64,000 bases of DNA from Neelides folsomi (taxonomy: Eukaryota; Arthropoda; Collembola; Neelipleona; Neelidae). A program made the position numbers and the translations under genes. Shown one piece after another: positions 28,601 to 40,239 of the stretch; within the stretch, counting starts at the first letter, position 1; each line of letters opens with the position of its first letter. Under the pieces are notes generated by a model. The model was given only the letters and a program-made list of their open reading frames with translations, searched no databases and was not told the DNA's origin. The DNA is taken from NCBI GenBank assembly GCA_034687125.1, contig JAQGBZ010000209.1, positions 46,977 through 110,976 on the forward strand. Reading direction: 5' to 3'.

Positions 28601-31020
28601 TGTATGTATTTTTCCATATGAAACGTATAAAGAAAGATATTCTTACAATGGCTATGGCAATATGTGTATTGTGATGGAGGTAATATATACCTGTATATGT
28701 ATTTATATATGGAAATGTGCATGGACATAATATAGGTACACAAAGAAGGAAAAATGGATTTTTCCCTTTTTGGGAATGTTTGAGATATTTGAAAAAAGTT
28801 ATCATTTTTCTCTCATTTGGTGGCCCACTTGGGTAAAAATTTAATCATTTTCTTCCCGGAAATGTGAATTGAAAACGGTGGAAAATGTGGAGAGCGATTG
28901 AAGGGAAATTTCCTTTTAATCTCCTTTTGTTTGGGACAGGTGAGAAATTTACGCACACAACTCACCAACAGAAATGAAACCAGCAGAAATTTTCATTTTT
29001 AACCAATTTAACCATTTGGCAATTTGAGGATTTGTTTTGACGTGAGGAAATTTCTTTTCCTCATTTTTAACTTCGACATGGGAGAGGGATAATAGGCCTC
29101 AGAGGATAAAAGGATGTAATATAAAATGGTTCCATTGGCTTATGAACCTCATTCATAATTTCCATTCATTGTTCCCGGTGTTTCCAATTCATTGAATGAA
29201 GTTCAATTTATTAATATAAATCGTTTCATTCCAAATAGCTTAAATTCCCCATTATGCTCGTCCCAATCCGCCAATGTTGTGTAGTGCACCCAATTGAAAT
29301 ATTGTGCTTAATATGCATATGTGGAATATGGCGGGGATTGAATATTCTATCAACGATTTGAGATATTTTGGATTAAAAAGCACAATAGGGGTGATTGAAG
29401 GACAAATTCCCTTCAAATTTTCCCAATTCCTATGTCTATGGTGAGAATTGGTTTGGTTGTTCCCAATCCGGGATAAATAAAACTTCAAACTTCCTTCCTA
29501 TTTGTATAACTCTCCACCATTCCCCATTTATACGGCCCAATTGGATATGGATTGTAAAATATACCATGGAAGATTCTGTACCATATACAAAACTATATAA
29601 GTATTGTGTGGATAAGTATATTGGCACATACCTAAGTATATTTTACCATGTTGTAACCTAAGTATACACTTAAAGTATCTCCAGATATATCGGTTACGTA
29701 CTACATTCTTGATCCAATGGTAAGCATATGGGAAAGCATTATGTTCACTCAAAGATCTGTAGAGGGAGAAGAGATATGGAAAAGAATTGTAAAATAAAAG
29801 TGGATGTGGACTTTTCCCATTCAATGTTTATTATTTATTTACTCCTCTGGTTGTGAGGTCTAGTAAAGTGATCTAGGGGGGAAGTGAGAAGGATTTCACA
29901 TCTCCATCGATCTTCCCTCGTCAATATTTAAAATCATTCCGCCCAAATATTCATTAAAAGGGTCTGGAAACAATGGTCCCATTTTTTAATTAATCCCGAA
30001 AGAAAGTAGATGAGGCAATTTGTCAAAGTGGCCCCAATGAAGAAGTTGTATAGAAATATTGATACAATTAGTTCATTAGGACCTAAGTGGTTTATGACAA
30101 TCGATGAAGGGGAAAAGGTCTTTCCTTTGAAAAGGATCGTTAAGAATGTGATATTCCTTCTTGCCTTCGTCTTGGTCCTAATTGAACTTCCGACTGGGAG
30201 ATGTTTGAGACGGCCATTTCCGTCACTTGATCAAATTCATTACCTGGAAGGGAAAAGCGTATTTTAATTAGGTTTAACCACTTTTACAAATTAACTTTAG
30301 ACCAAGTTTTATTGACTTTCTCCCTTTGATTCTCTTTGGGAAGTTTTTGGATCCATCATGGGAGGGTTTTAATAGGAGAGATCAAATTCTTGTTCAAATA
30401 TTTTGACAGGTTTTCTTCTCTTCCGCCCCTTTTAAACAGAGTTAATGAGTCGAGGAAATTTCCCAAACAGATGTATTAATCGTTTTCATCTTATGACGAC
30501 CTATTTTTACTATACATACACTTTTATGATCCATCTTCATTCTTTTATATTCATTGTATTACTTTCACCGTATGTACCTATATAATGTACATAAGTAGTA
30601 TATCATATCCTTACATGTTGTTACTACCTTACCTATGCTTGATGCTTTCATTTGGTTTCAATGCTAATATGAAAAATTCCCATGGCTTGCCGAGAGATAA
30701 AAAGCATATGTTGAAAAATAGTTAAAATTCCATTTTCCATAAGCTACACAAAGAAGAAAGTCATAAAAATTGCGAGGGAAACTTTAAAGCCATCTAAATG
30801 TAAGTAGTTAAGTAATACAATATATACTTGTAGTTACATACACCTTATAAATATATATTACAAAATAACAAACATGAAAGGGATGCGAGTGAAAATTGAG
30901 TCGTCCAGGTATTGGAAATTATCCAGAAGTTGATTGTTGATTTGAGGTGGAAAATAAGTCGCCGGTCCTTTCTGTATGTGATGGGAGAATTTCCCTCGTG
31001 GGGAGAAGAGAACCGAAACC
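25622..31020. other. Intergenic region between divergent sGC alpha and beta genes
   Basis: About 5.4 kb with no recognisable gene. It contains a TG-rich microsatellite near 25984-26010. Open frames at 26470-27393 (both strands), 28494-28805 and 29395-29824 show no domain or family features. Regulatory sequence for both sGC subunits could lie here, but no specific site was identified. Confidence 0.55.
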
Positions 31021-31146
31021 ATGCGCGGGGTTTTTCTCTTTCAGGAGGCTGAGGACCGAAGTGGTGCAGTTTGGCCAGGAACTCCAAGGCATTTCCACGT
31101 TTCTCCGCTCCTCCAAAACTCCCACGCTGTTCGACGATCATTCATC

Positions 31147-34100
31147 ATGGTAAGACTAAATGACATATAATTCATTTATTATCATTTTAAAAATTCGTAA
31201 TTAATCCAAAAAAACTCAAAATCCTCGAAAATCCCAAATCCCCGTTTTCACCATTTAAACATTTCCGCGCTTTTTCGGCGTTGGGTGTTTGTGAGTTAGT
31301 GATTGAACGAGATTGATTGAGTGGAGAAAGTCATAATTGCAAACCGAGTCTTTGTTTTAGTACGGGTTTGTCAATTACGCCCTGGAGCTTCTCGTCATCA
31401 GGAACTTTGGAGAAGAAACTTGGGAAAAGATCAAGTGGGTTTATTTTAATACTAAATATTTATACATATACTTTACATTAGATGTGTACATTAATCCTAA
31501 GTGACAAGTATAATTATAATATATTTTATAATTTGGGTCTCATGGGGTTTTTTCAGAAAAGAGGCGGAAGTGATCATGGAAGGACAATTCCTAGTGAGAC
31601 AAATTTACGAGGACGAGATTACATACAACATTGTGGGGGCGGCGGAGAAAGTTCTAAGTACAGTCTTTGGTTCTTTTGGTCCAATTCCTATCACTTTGAC
31701 ATGTAGAGATTCCCGCCGCCGATATCTTGGAGCTATTTGGAAAAGTGTTTTTCGATTTCTGCATTGAATCCGGCTACGATCGAATCCTTCAAGTTTTAGG
31801 GGCCACGCCGAGAGATTTCCTCCAGGTGACATAATTTGGTCTATGCTTCCAAGTGGTTGGTTGACCAAAGAGGATTAATTTCGAACCTCGGTTTGTTAAA
31901 TACATTTGATAGAATTTGGATGCTCTCCACGACCACCTTGCGACAATTTACCCGGGAATGCGAGCCCCATCTTTTCGCTGCACCGTTCGACCCGACGACG
32001 GAGCTCTGATCCTTCACTACTACTCGGATCGCCCCGGCCTGGAAAACATTGTCATTGGCATTGTGAAGGTGAGGAGGGAAATGGCGTGCTTGGGAAATAC
32101 AATCTTTGGGAGGAGGAGAAGATGTAAACAACTTCGTGTTTGGGTGGAGTTTTAATGAAGCGGAAGGGAATTATTCTCCCATTCAATTGGAATTGTGAGG
32201 GAATTAAATCCAAGTCCTGAGAACTCCCACGACCCTCCAAGTATCATTCTAATGAGAAATTCCAACTCTACCACCTTTATCTCTCTCTGGCTTTTCTCCA
32301 AATATCAATTTCCTGTCGGTGGAAACAATCAAATGAGTTTTCATACGGAAAAATGAAAATTGGAATTCCTCATTGAGAATAAAAGGAGAGTAATGAAACG
32401 ACCAAATTAAATTAATAGGCATCCATACCTACATAGCTACCATAGCCCAAATAGACTTTAATTGAGAAAAGGAAATTATGAAAGGAAATTGAAAATGAAT
32501 CAAATTCCCACAGAGCCAAATTTGATTGGAGAATGACTTTTAATGCTTTCGCAGATTTTGCAATTTTGTATAGAGGTATTTTATTATATTGGAAATAAAT
32601 GTTTAAATGTATATTAGACCATAAAAGTCTTCCATGTCTTTTCATACATGTACACAAGTGACAATGGGAAATATTTTACAAAAGGTTTTTGGAACAAAAT
32701 GGAGAAATTCGTCAATTGACAAAAGGTTTTTGGTTGAATGGGCCGAGTTTAAAAAGAATTTGATGTGAATTCCTCCGCGGGTTCAAAGGTTGAATGGAAA
32801 GTGTCAATTTTTCCTCCTTTCCAATTTGTCCAAATGGGACCGGGAGATTCAACTCATTCGAAAGTCAAATGGACTGTGGCTAATGGGCAGAAAGTTCTGG
32901 TGCTCATCCGCCAATTTACGCCCTTTGCCTCTTTTCAAATACAATTTTGACCTTTATTCCCACTCCAACAAAATGCCCGGTTTTACAAAGTTGGCGGGCA
33001 AAGAAAGGAATGACCGAAATCGGGGGAATGTTCATTAAACTGATGGGTTTCAGGCCGTGGCGAGCCAATTGCATGACACCACAGTGGATGTGACCATCCA
33101 CCAGAGAAAAACCTCTAATGGAGCCGACCACGTCCAATTCCTCATTTCCGAACAGGAGAAGAAAGACGAGGAGAAGAAAATGATCGCGGCGGAAGCGGAT
33201 TACTACGAAATCTTTCCATTCCTTTCCCTTCGTAAGAAAACGACTCTAACAAGTTGATCTTAGGTTTATTGTAATGGCCAACAATGAAAATTTTAACGGC
33301 CAACAATGAAAATTGTGATAATTGGAATTAGCATAAATGGGTTAATTTTGGTATTTGGAGGGGCAGTTTTTATTATTTGGGGTGTAAAGTTGGGCGTTGG
33401 GCGTGGAAGTTGATTAAAAGTCGATAATTAAAATTTAACATGGCAGAACCCTGAGGTTTCTTGAGGAATAAATGGGAAGTTTGGGAAAAGTTTGAATGTT
33501 TATTTCACAAGTGGTTTGAAGAAACAGGAAAGGATGAATGGGGAAAAGTTTTGAATTCAAATGGCCTTTTAGCCCTCGCTTCTCTCTTCATTATGTCTCA
33601 TTTGTGAGGGGAAGAGGTTTGAAGGAGGAACGGATTTTGTATGGAAATCCTCAGTTAGGCCCGCCATTGTTCAAAAAACCTCTTACCCTTTTTTAGCTAC
33701 AAGTTAAAAGGGAAACTTTGTTTTCGCTTTATTCCTTTCAGAACCAAAAATAAGTCCGGAAACTTTTTGCCACGCGTTCCCCTTTCATTTGCTCTTTGAC
33801 CGGGATCTGGTCGTGAGACAGGCCGGGGCGGCCATTGAACGAGTCATCCCTGAAATAACCCAAAACTCAACCATTCCCGACATTATGGACATGGTAAGAC
33901 TTTTACTTTACTACTTTTATTATTTATAAATACCATGCATATTTTACATACTTCACTACATATATTTAAATTGAAGTAAATGTTGGTTCGTTCAGGTTCG
34001 TCCGCATATGGAGTTTAAATTTGAAAACATTTTATCTCATATCAACACGATTTATGTTCTGAGAACTAAAAAGCCGCTCATCGCTCCTCAATTTGCCACC

Positions 34101-36220
34101 CAAGAACTCCTCGCCGCGGATCATTCCCGGATGCGGCTGAAAGTAATAAAAATACAACCGGGAGGGATTCCTTTCCCCAAATGGGTCTTCGAAGGAGTTG
34201 GGATTTTCACCGCCGGTTTTTATTCCGTTTTTATTTATGGAATTCAATTGGGGCCATTTGTCATTTTCCTCCGGTGAAGCGGAGGAAAAAACGGAGTTTG
34301 GGTCCTTCGAGCCGGAAGGGCCGGAAGTCTCAATTTGCCTCCGCTGGTTCGGTGACGGAGTTTGTTTGGCCAAGTGGACCAGGGCGGATTGAGGAAGTTG
34401 TTCATGTCCGGCCCCATTCCTCACTCCCTATTTACTACCGGCTCCAATTGTATTTTTATGGCCCATTCGGAGGAATTGGACTTTGGATTGATCCCCACTT
34501 TAAAATCCCCATTCTGTGCAGGGAGAGATGCTCTACATCCAGGAGTCAGACAGCGTGCTTTTCCTTTCTTCTCCTTCGGTCATGAACCTCGACGACTTGA
34601 CAAGGTCCGTTCATTTAATTAAAAATAATAATAATTAATTATATTATTATTTAATAAATAAGTTCGAAGCCTCCACCAGGTCAATGAATTTCATTTAAAG
34701 TGGGGCCAATGTGGGAGCCCTCATCAAATAGCATGTTGGTTAAATGAAAATGAAATATGCCGTTGGTAAAGGGGATTCGAACCCAGAGCTTAAAAGGCTC
34801 AAAAAGGAATTTGGATAATTTGATCAGCATTGAAAGGGTTTGGACGAGGAATTGATTTTCAATCGTAGACGCGGGCTGTTCATCAGTGACATCCCTTTGC
34901 ACGACGCTACTCGAGATCTCGTTCTTCTGAGTGAGCAGTTTGAAGCTGAATACAAACTCACACAAAACCTCGAGATCCTCACGGATAAACTCCAACTCAC
35001 TTACCGGTAAACCATGGGTTAATCCAATCAACACACATTTACTATTCAACTTCATTTACTAGCGAGCTGGAGACGGAAAAGTCGAAGACGGACAATTTGT
35101 TATATTCCGTTTTACCCGCCACAGTGGCAAACGACCTGCGACACAATCGACCTGTCGAGGCAAAACGCTTCGACTGTGTTACGCTCCTTTTCTCGGGCAT
35201 TGTTGGCTTTACCGATTATTGCGCCCGGAACAGCAACAATCCAATGACCATCGTCCAACTTCTTAACTCCATCTACACAACTTTTGATGTCCTCACTGAC
35301 CCCAAAAACAATCCAAATGTCTACAAGGTCAATTAAGCCTTTTATCAACAATCCCTATTCATTAATAATCAATAATGTTATACAGTATGTATTAATAATA
35401 AACTTTAAATTGTACAATTAGCTATGGATGAAGCTCTATATGATTAAAATTTTAAAAATATTAAGTATTAAAATATTAAAAATTAAAAATATAAAATATT
35501 AAAAATATAAAATATTAAAAATATAAAATATTAAAAATATTAAGTATTAAATATATGAAGTATTAAAATATTAAAATGTGTAAGTTGAGTTAAATGTAAA
35601 TGGGTAGGTCGAGACGGTTGGTGACAAATATATGGCAGTGAGTGGACTGCCCGAGTCTTGCGTCACTCATGCCAAGTGCATCGCCCGAATGGCCCTCGAC
35701 ATGATGGACCTCGTGGAGCAGATCAAGTACGACGAGACCACGCTGGTGAGTTGATTTATTCTTCATCTCCCGAGTTAATGGAGCGGAGAAAGAGAAATGG
35801 CACACTCCTTTGTTCCGGCAGAAAATCACGATTGGGATTCACTCGGGCGAGGTTGTGACGGGAGTGATCGGGCAACGGATGCCGCGCTATTGTCTCTTCG
35901 GAAACACCGTCAATCTCACGAGTCGTACGGAGACGACGGGAACTCCCGGGCGAATCAATGTCTCAGAAGATGCATACAAGCAAGTGGTCCTTTCTTCCCT
36001 TCCCTTCTTGTCACATCCCATGTCCAGGTGGCTGCAAAAAGAGGAGAACAATGACCCGACCTTCCACTTCCAACATCGGGGGCCGGTACAGATGAAGGGC
36101 AAGGCGGAGCCGATGCAAGTTTATTTCCTCTCTAGGAAGGAAAACGGAGAACGGCGGGTGAATGTGGAAGACGTGGAGTTTGAGGTGGCCAAAGCTCATG
36201 ACCCCCATCCACCCATCTGA
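31147..36220 (+). CDS. GUCY1B1: Soluble guanylyl cyclase beta-1 subunit
   Basis: Heme-bearing beta subunit of the NO receptor. Exons: 31147-31149 (ATG only), 31361-31434, 31557-31657, 31707-31825, 31913-32068, 33054-33231, 33742-33893, 33996-34142, 34522-34604, 34869-35006, 35063-35327, 35608-35745, 35822-35979, 36028-36220. They sum to 1905 nt, 634 aa (family about 620). Seen: [18 protein letters not shown] start; proximal heme ligand His105 in NLDALHDHL; heme-propionate motif Tyr135-x-Ser137-x-Arg139 (ILHYYSDR); HNOBA from [15 protein letters not shown] (about 223); coiled coil about 365-400; cyclase with [10 protein letters not shown] (Gly replaces the metal Asp, as is usual in beta), VETVGDKYM and [20 protein letters not shown]. 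The gene is therefore expected to be NO-responsive and to need alpha for metal binding. The last intron is GC-AG. An in-frame upstream ATG at 31021 would add 42 residues, but MYGF is the conserved start. Confidence 0.95.
32069..33053 (+). other. sGC beta intron 5
   Basis: A 985-bp intron between the H-NOX core and the linker. No gene or element recognised; open frames here are chance. Confidence 0.75.
33232..33741 (+). other. sGC beta intron 6
   Basis: A 510-bp intron. It starts with a short direct repeat: ggccaacaatgaaaatt occurs twice, at about 33275 and 33297. Nothing else seen. Confidence 0.7.
34143..34521 (+). other. sGC beta intron 8
   Basis: A 379-bp intron that is less AT-rich than its neighbours and open in several frames (for example 34181-34585). 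The exon joins on both sides reproduce the family alignment without it, so it is treated as an intron. Confidence 0.75.
35455..35578 (+). repeat. AT-rich minisatellite in sGC beta intron 11
   Basis: About eight or more degenerate copies of an 'aaaatattaaaaatat' type unit between exons 11 and 12 of sGC beta. Simple sequence, likely length-polymorphic. Confidence 0.7.
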
Positions 36221-37381
36221 CACGAGAAGAAGAAAAGAAAGTCAAAATCACACGAATGCGGTCCGAATAATTATTGCCAAATTCTTTGAACCCATTTTAC
36301 ATTCCTTTTAAACCCATTTTCTCAAAAGAACAAACAAATTGTATATATTGTATACATTATGATAAGATAAGTACGTACAATTACAAAATTGCAATTTCTA
36401 TTGGTTATTTGAAAATTAACATTATTATCTTCTTAGGTTTAAATTACCTACACAATTCAATTATGTATATATATTGTGTATATATGAAAAATTTAAGAAA
36501 TGTTTAATACAAGTACATTAATACTTAATATACTTGTTAATCTTGCCATGGATGATTTGTCATTATAAACTTTTCGTAAATATTTTTAAAATTGAGTTTT
36601 ATTAATTGATTGATTTTAACAAAAAAGTAGATGTCATTATTGTATTAGAAATGTTTGGACTTGTAAAAATAGGATAATAAAATGTATATAGTTTTAATAT
36701 AATATATAATTATTAATTGATAAAGTAATATTAATTGATATAAAACATGTATTGACATTGTTGTGTGTTTAGCAGTGAGGTTGTACAAAATTCAATTTTG
36801 GGTTTCATAAATTACCATTTTAATGAATTTTAGAATTTTAGATGAAAAGATAAGTGTCCAGTTTGTAAATTACGAAGGCGACATTTACCAAATCTGTAAA
36901 TATTCCTATTGAAGCAATTGATTCTCAAAACTCAGTATTGTTATTTATTATATAAAACATATACCATATATATATATATATATATATGAATTTATCGCTG
37001 TTGTGAATTAAATCAAAGTTTGGGAATATACATATAAAAATTGCTGTATTATTGTGCACAAGAAGAATAAAATGTAAAAAACTGCATTTATTTTCTTTAA
37101 ACATTCATATTCATCAGTCGGGAAGTTTAAAAGTTTTTCATCTCAAACTATTTTGTAAATAATTATTATTAAAATTATTAATCTCGTATTTTAAATTTAT
37201 ACATAAAATATTATTATTAATATAATCGAAAATACAAATAATGAAATATTATTTTATTATCAGTTACGACCATTCTAACTTTGTATTTATTAATTCTTAT
37301 AAATATATATAATAAATATAATTAACATAAGAAATGAGAACAATTAACATACAAATTTTAAAGTATTCAAATTATTTTAAA
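36221..37381. other. Convergent intergenic region, sGC beta / KIN17
   Basis: A 1.16-kb, very AT-rich tail-to-tail spacer with a (TA)n run at about 36966-36988. It must contain both 3' UTRs, but no unambiguous canonical poly(A) signal could be assigned to either gene. No coding signal. Confidence 0.6.
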
Positions 37382-40239
37382 TCAGGCCAATTTGCTCACA
37401 TCTTCATAAGGAATCCCCGAGAGAGTTTCTTTCCCAAAAGGCTAAAAACATTTTTAAAATAAAAATGAAACATCATCACATTTATAATTAATTTAATTTA
37501 ATTTGGTTTCCATCATTCATCAACTTACAGTTAGCACCTCAATTGTCAGTGAGAATTTGTTCATCTGAACTGACACGAGCGTAGCTTTTGAACCACGATA
37601 TCGCCCGTTTAAAACTCGAAGTTCCTTTCCTGTTAAAACAAAACCAAAAAACAAAGTGGATTTACAATTTCTCCATACCAATTTATTAAAAATTCTTTTC
37701 TACAATAAAAATATTCATTTTTAATTTTCTAAAATAAGAATCCTAATCTTGAATAGAGATTTAAAAAGAACGTCGACAAGGGGTTTAGATATTATTAGTG
37801 TTATATTTCCTTTCATGTAATCATTAAATGTTCGTTCACAGTGCGGTCAAAAAATTAAGAGTCATAAGCGGAAATGTACTAAAAGCAAAAGGAGGAAAAA
37901 CAAATGGGAAATTGGTTTATTCTTCAAATAACTAGTCAACACAGATATAATATATATTACAAGTAAATTATAATATTTAATTAAAATGAATTGGAATCGA
38001 ATTAAAAAACTCATTTGGATTGTTCCTATTTTGGTAATTAAAATAGCCGTTATAGAAGAGAGCTGAAAAATATTATTGTTTTATTGTAGGTAAAATAATA
38101 AAGTTGTAAAAAATGATTTTCATTTTCATTATTTAATTGGAGGTTGGAGGGACAGCGGTGGCGACTGAGTCAATTTGGAATCTTATCTGGGCCACTTCCC
38201 CAGACTTTGACCAATATTTTGAACTTTATACGAACAAAACAAATTACTCAAAAAATTATGATAGCGATCAAATAACAGAATTTAAAAATTATTTAAAAGA
38301 ATCTTATAAGTTAATTTTAATCGCCACCTTGGCAGCGACACTCAGTGCTGGAACATTTCAAGCTTTATGTTCTGTTATTATGCTCGTGGCTCAAAGAAAA
38401 GTGAGCTTTTATAACTATCACATATTATTAACTACATAAATTATTAATTACAATTTTAAATGGGATTTGTTTTAGCATACTAATGAGAAAATGAACCGCG
38501 GATTCAACTTTATGCTTTCTCTGTTGATTACAATTTATCTCATGGCTCTCTTTTTCCCTCCCACCTTCGACCCATCACAAGGGGAATTTCGCAATTGGAC
38601 AAATTTCAAAAAACATCTCACACAAGTATGGACAACTAATTGTGAAGAATTGACATCACACAAACTTACGTTTTGGAATTTCCTCTCGGATGATTTAAAT
38701 CGGTTTTACTTTACCAATGGAATCAATGATTCCATAATTTTACTTTATTTCTTTCTCTATCTTTGCTCGTGTTTATTAACCAAACATTGAATAAAAATGA
38801 ATAACTTCTATACAAGCCTTGTCAATTGATAAATCTAAATTTCATTAATTTCACAAATTAAAATTACCTTCAGAAGGAATCACAGTTTCGAGATGTCGTT
38901 GGTCGAGTTTGAGCCTTGCACCCGTGTCGAGCATTTTGACAATTCCAGAATATTTATTTATCACTTCAATGACCTCACCCTTTTTCTTATGGTATTTGTC
39001 ACCGAGCTGGTTCGTCACTACTTTCACAATGATTCCCTACAAGGAGGACCAAAAATAAGAAATTAATATTATTATCCTCAGGTTATTGTATGGTTATTGA
39101 TCAATAATGAGTTTAGGAAGAAAATAAATTTCCTGTATATTTACCGTCTGAAGCCAATAATCTCTCTTTTGAGCCATTTTGACCTTTTGGAGTTCTTCTT
39201 CCATTCTGAGTTCTTCAAGTGCCGTGAGTTTCTTCTTCTTGTCCTTGTCGGACGCGAAGCTCTTGACGCTTCCAGATGTCGACCAGGACTTATCTGGCAT
39301 TTTGAACACGTTGCTGGACGAGGCAATGGGGATTGCAAGGGTTGGAACTTTGGGTTTAAACTCCCCCAACTTCATGTCCAATTTAATGACCTCGTCCTCG
39401 GCTTCTCTCTTAAATTCCAAAGTCTCCTTTTGACCCTCGGTTTTCTCGGTTTCTTTGGCTCTCTCCACTTGTTTCTCGATAAAGTCTCGCAATCTCTCTT
39501 CATCATCAAGATCCATTTTGTGCTTCTTCTCGAGAGCTTTTTGTCGGGCTATGGTGTCTGGATCTCTTTAAAAATATTAGTAAATTAGCTCGTTTACAAA
39601 TCATTCAATTAATTGATGATTGAGAATCTTTTCCAATATTTTCTTTACCTGTCAATGTAAGTGATGTACCATCCTTTTTCCGTTTCATCGACGATGCATT
39701 TTCCTGTTTTCCCAAGCCATTTAACGAATCCTGCGAGACTCAACCATTTCGTAGCATTCATGTGGAGATGTTCTTTATGTGAAATGTATTCTTGGTAAAC
39801 CTACAAGATAAAAAATAAGAAAGATTAAAAAGATTTGGAATTCGCTACTATTGGAGTACTTAGGTATTAAATGCTTATTGTAAAAAGAACTTACGGCATT
39901 AGCAAAAACTCGTTTTGTTCCAAATCTTCTACGTAAAAGTTCAAGATAGCCATCGCTGAACTCCCTATTTAATAAAAAATAAAGTAAATTAAGTTTCGAT
40001 CAAATGGGAATCGTATTTAAATAATTTTACTTTGAAAATTCGTCAAGATATCTCCTAGGGTTGTCGGCAAAGAGAAGAAGCTGTCGTTGATGGGACTCGG
40101 AAGTTGTGTGGCATTTGAACCCATTTTCATCACGGCATTGTTTTTGACACATTTGGCAATACCATCGAAGTTTTTGAAGCCCCTTTGACTTCATTTTGTT
40201 CGCCAAATGTTTTGGCGTTCCTTTCTCTGCTTTTCCCAT
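37382..40239 (-). CDS. KIN: DNA/RNA-binding protein KIN17
   Basis: Conserved nuclear nucleic-acid-binding protein linked to DNA replication, repair and the spliceosome. Exons (minus): 40239-40031, 39964-39895, 39800-39649, 39565-39145, 39036-38868, 37629-37529, 37441-37382; 1182 nt, 393 aa, the family length. Seen: N-terminal MGKAEKGTPK; zinc finger with C28, C31, H44 and H50 in RWYCQMCQKQCRDENGFKCH; the KIN17 winged-helix region about 52-160 (LELLRRRFGTKRVFANA, HMNATKW, FVKWLGKTGKC, GWYITYIDRDPDT); a charged Lys/Glu-rich middle segment with a KDKKKKL basic stretch (about 260); KRDYWLQ; and C-terminal tandem SH3/KOW folds (YHKKKGEVIEVI, RLKLDQRHLETVIP, LRVLNGRYRG) ending in IPYEDVSKLA. All introns are GT-AG. 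Intron 5 (37630-38867) encloses a gene on the opposite strand. Confidence 0.95.
37986..38790 (+). CDS. Unrecognised multi-pass membrane protein nested in a KIN17 intron
   Basis: Three exons on the strand opposite KIN17, wholly inside its fifth intron: 37986-38033, 38143-38400, 38476-38790; 621 nt, 206 aa, all joins phase 0. The second exon has an in-frame stop upstream and no ATG, so the first exon (MNWNRIKKLIWIVPIL) is needed; its donor GTAATT and acceptor TTGGAG are only fair. Predicted topology: hydrophobic segment about 8-30; loop with N-glycosylation sequons (NKTNYS); hydrophobic segment about 68-97 (LILIATLAATLSAGTF); another about 115-135 (FMLSLLITIYLMALFF); a long Trp-containing loop; and a last segment about 185-203 (SIILLYFFLYLCSC). 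This four-segment layout with WNLIW in the first loop faintly recalls claudin-like proteins, but the Cys pair is not evident, so no function is assigned. Confidence 0.6.
38790..38795 (+). terminator. Poly(A) signal overlapping the nested gene's stop
   Basis: AATAAA begins at the last base of the TGA stop codon (38788-38790). The nested transcript could therefore end before KIN17 exon 5 (38868 onward, antisense). Confidence 0.5.

Noticed and set aside
34765-34797. tRNA-like T-arm (minus strand GGGTTCGAATCCCC)
   Set aside because: No anticodon or D arm can be folded at the right spacing; it lies in an sGC beta intron.
39097-39588. 163-codon plus-strand open frame across KIN17
   Set aside because: Antisense shadow of KIN17 exon 4, whose minus-strand frame matches the family and splices correctly.
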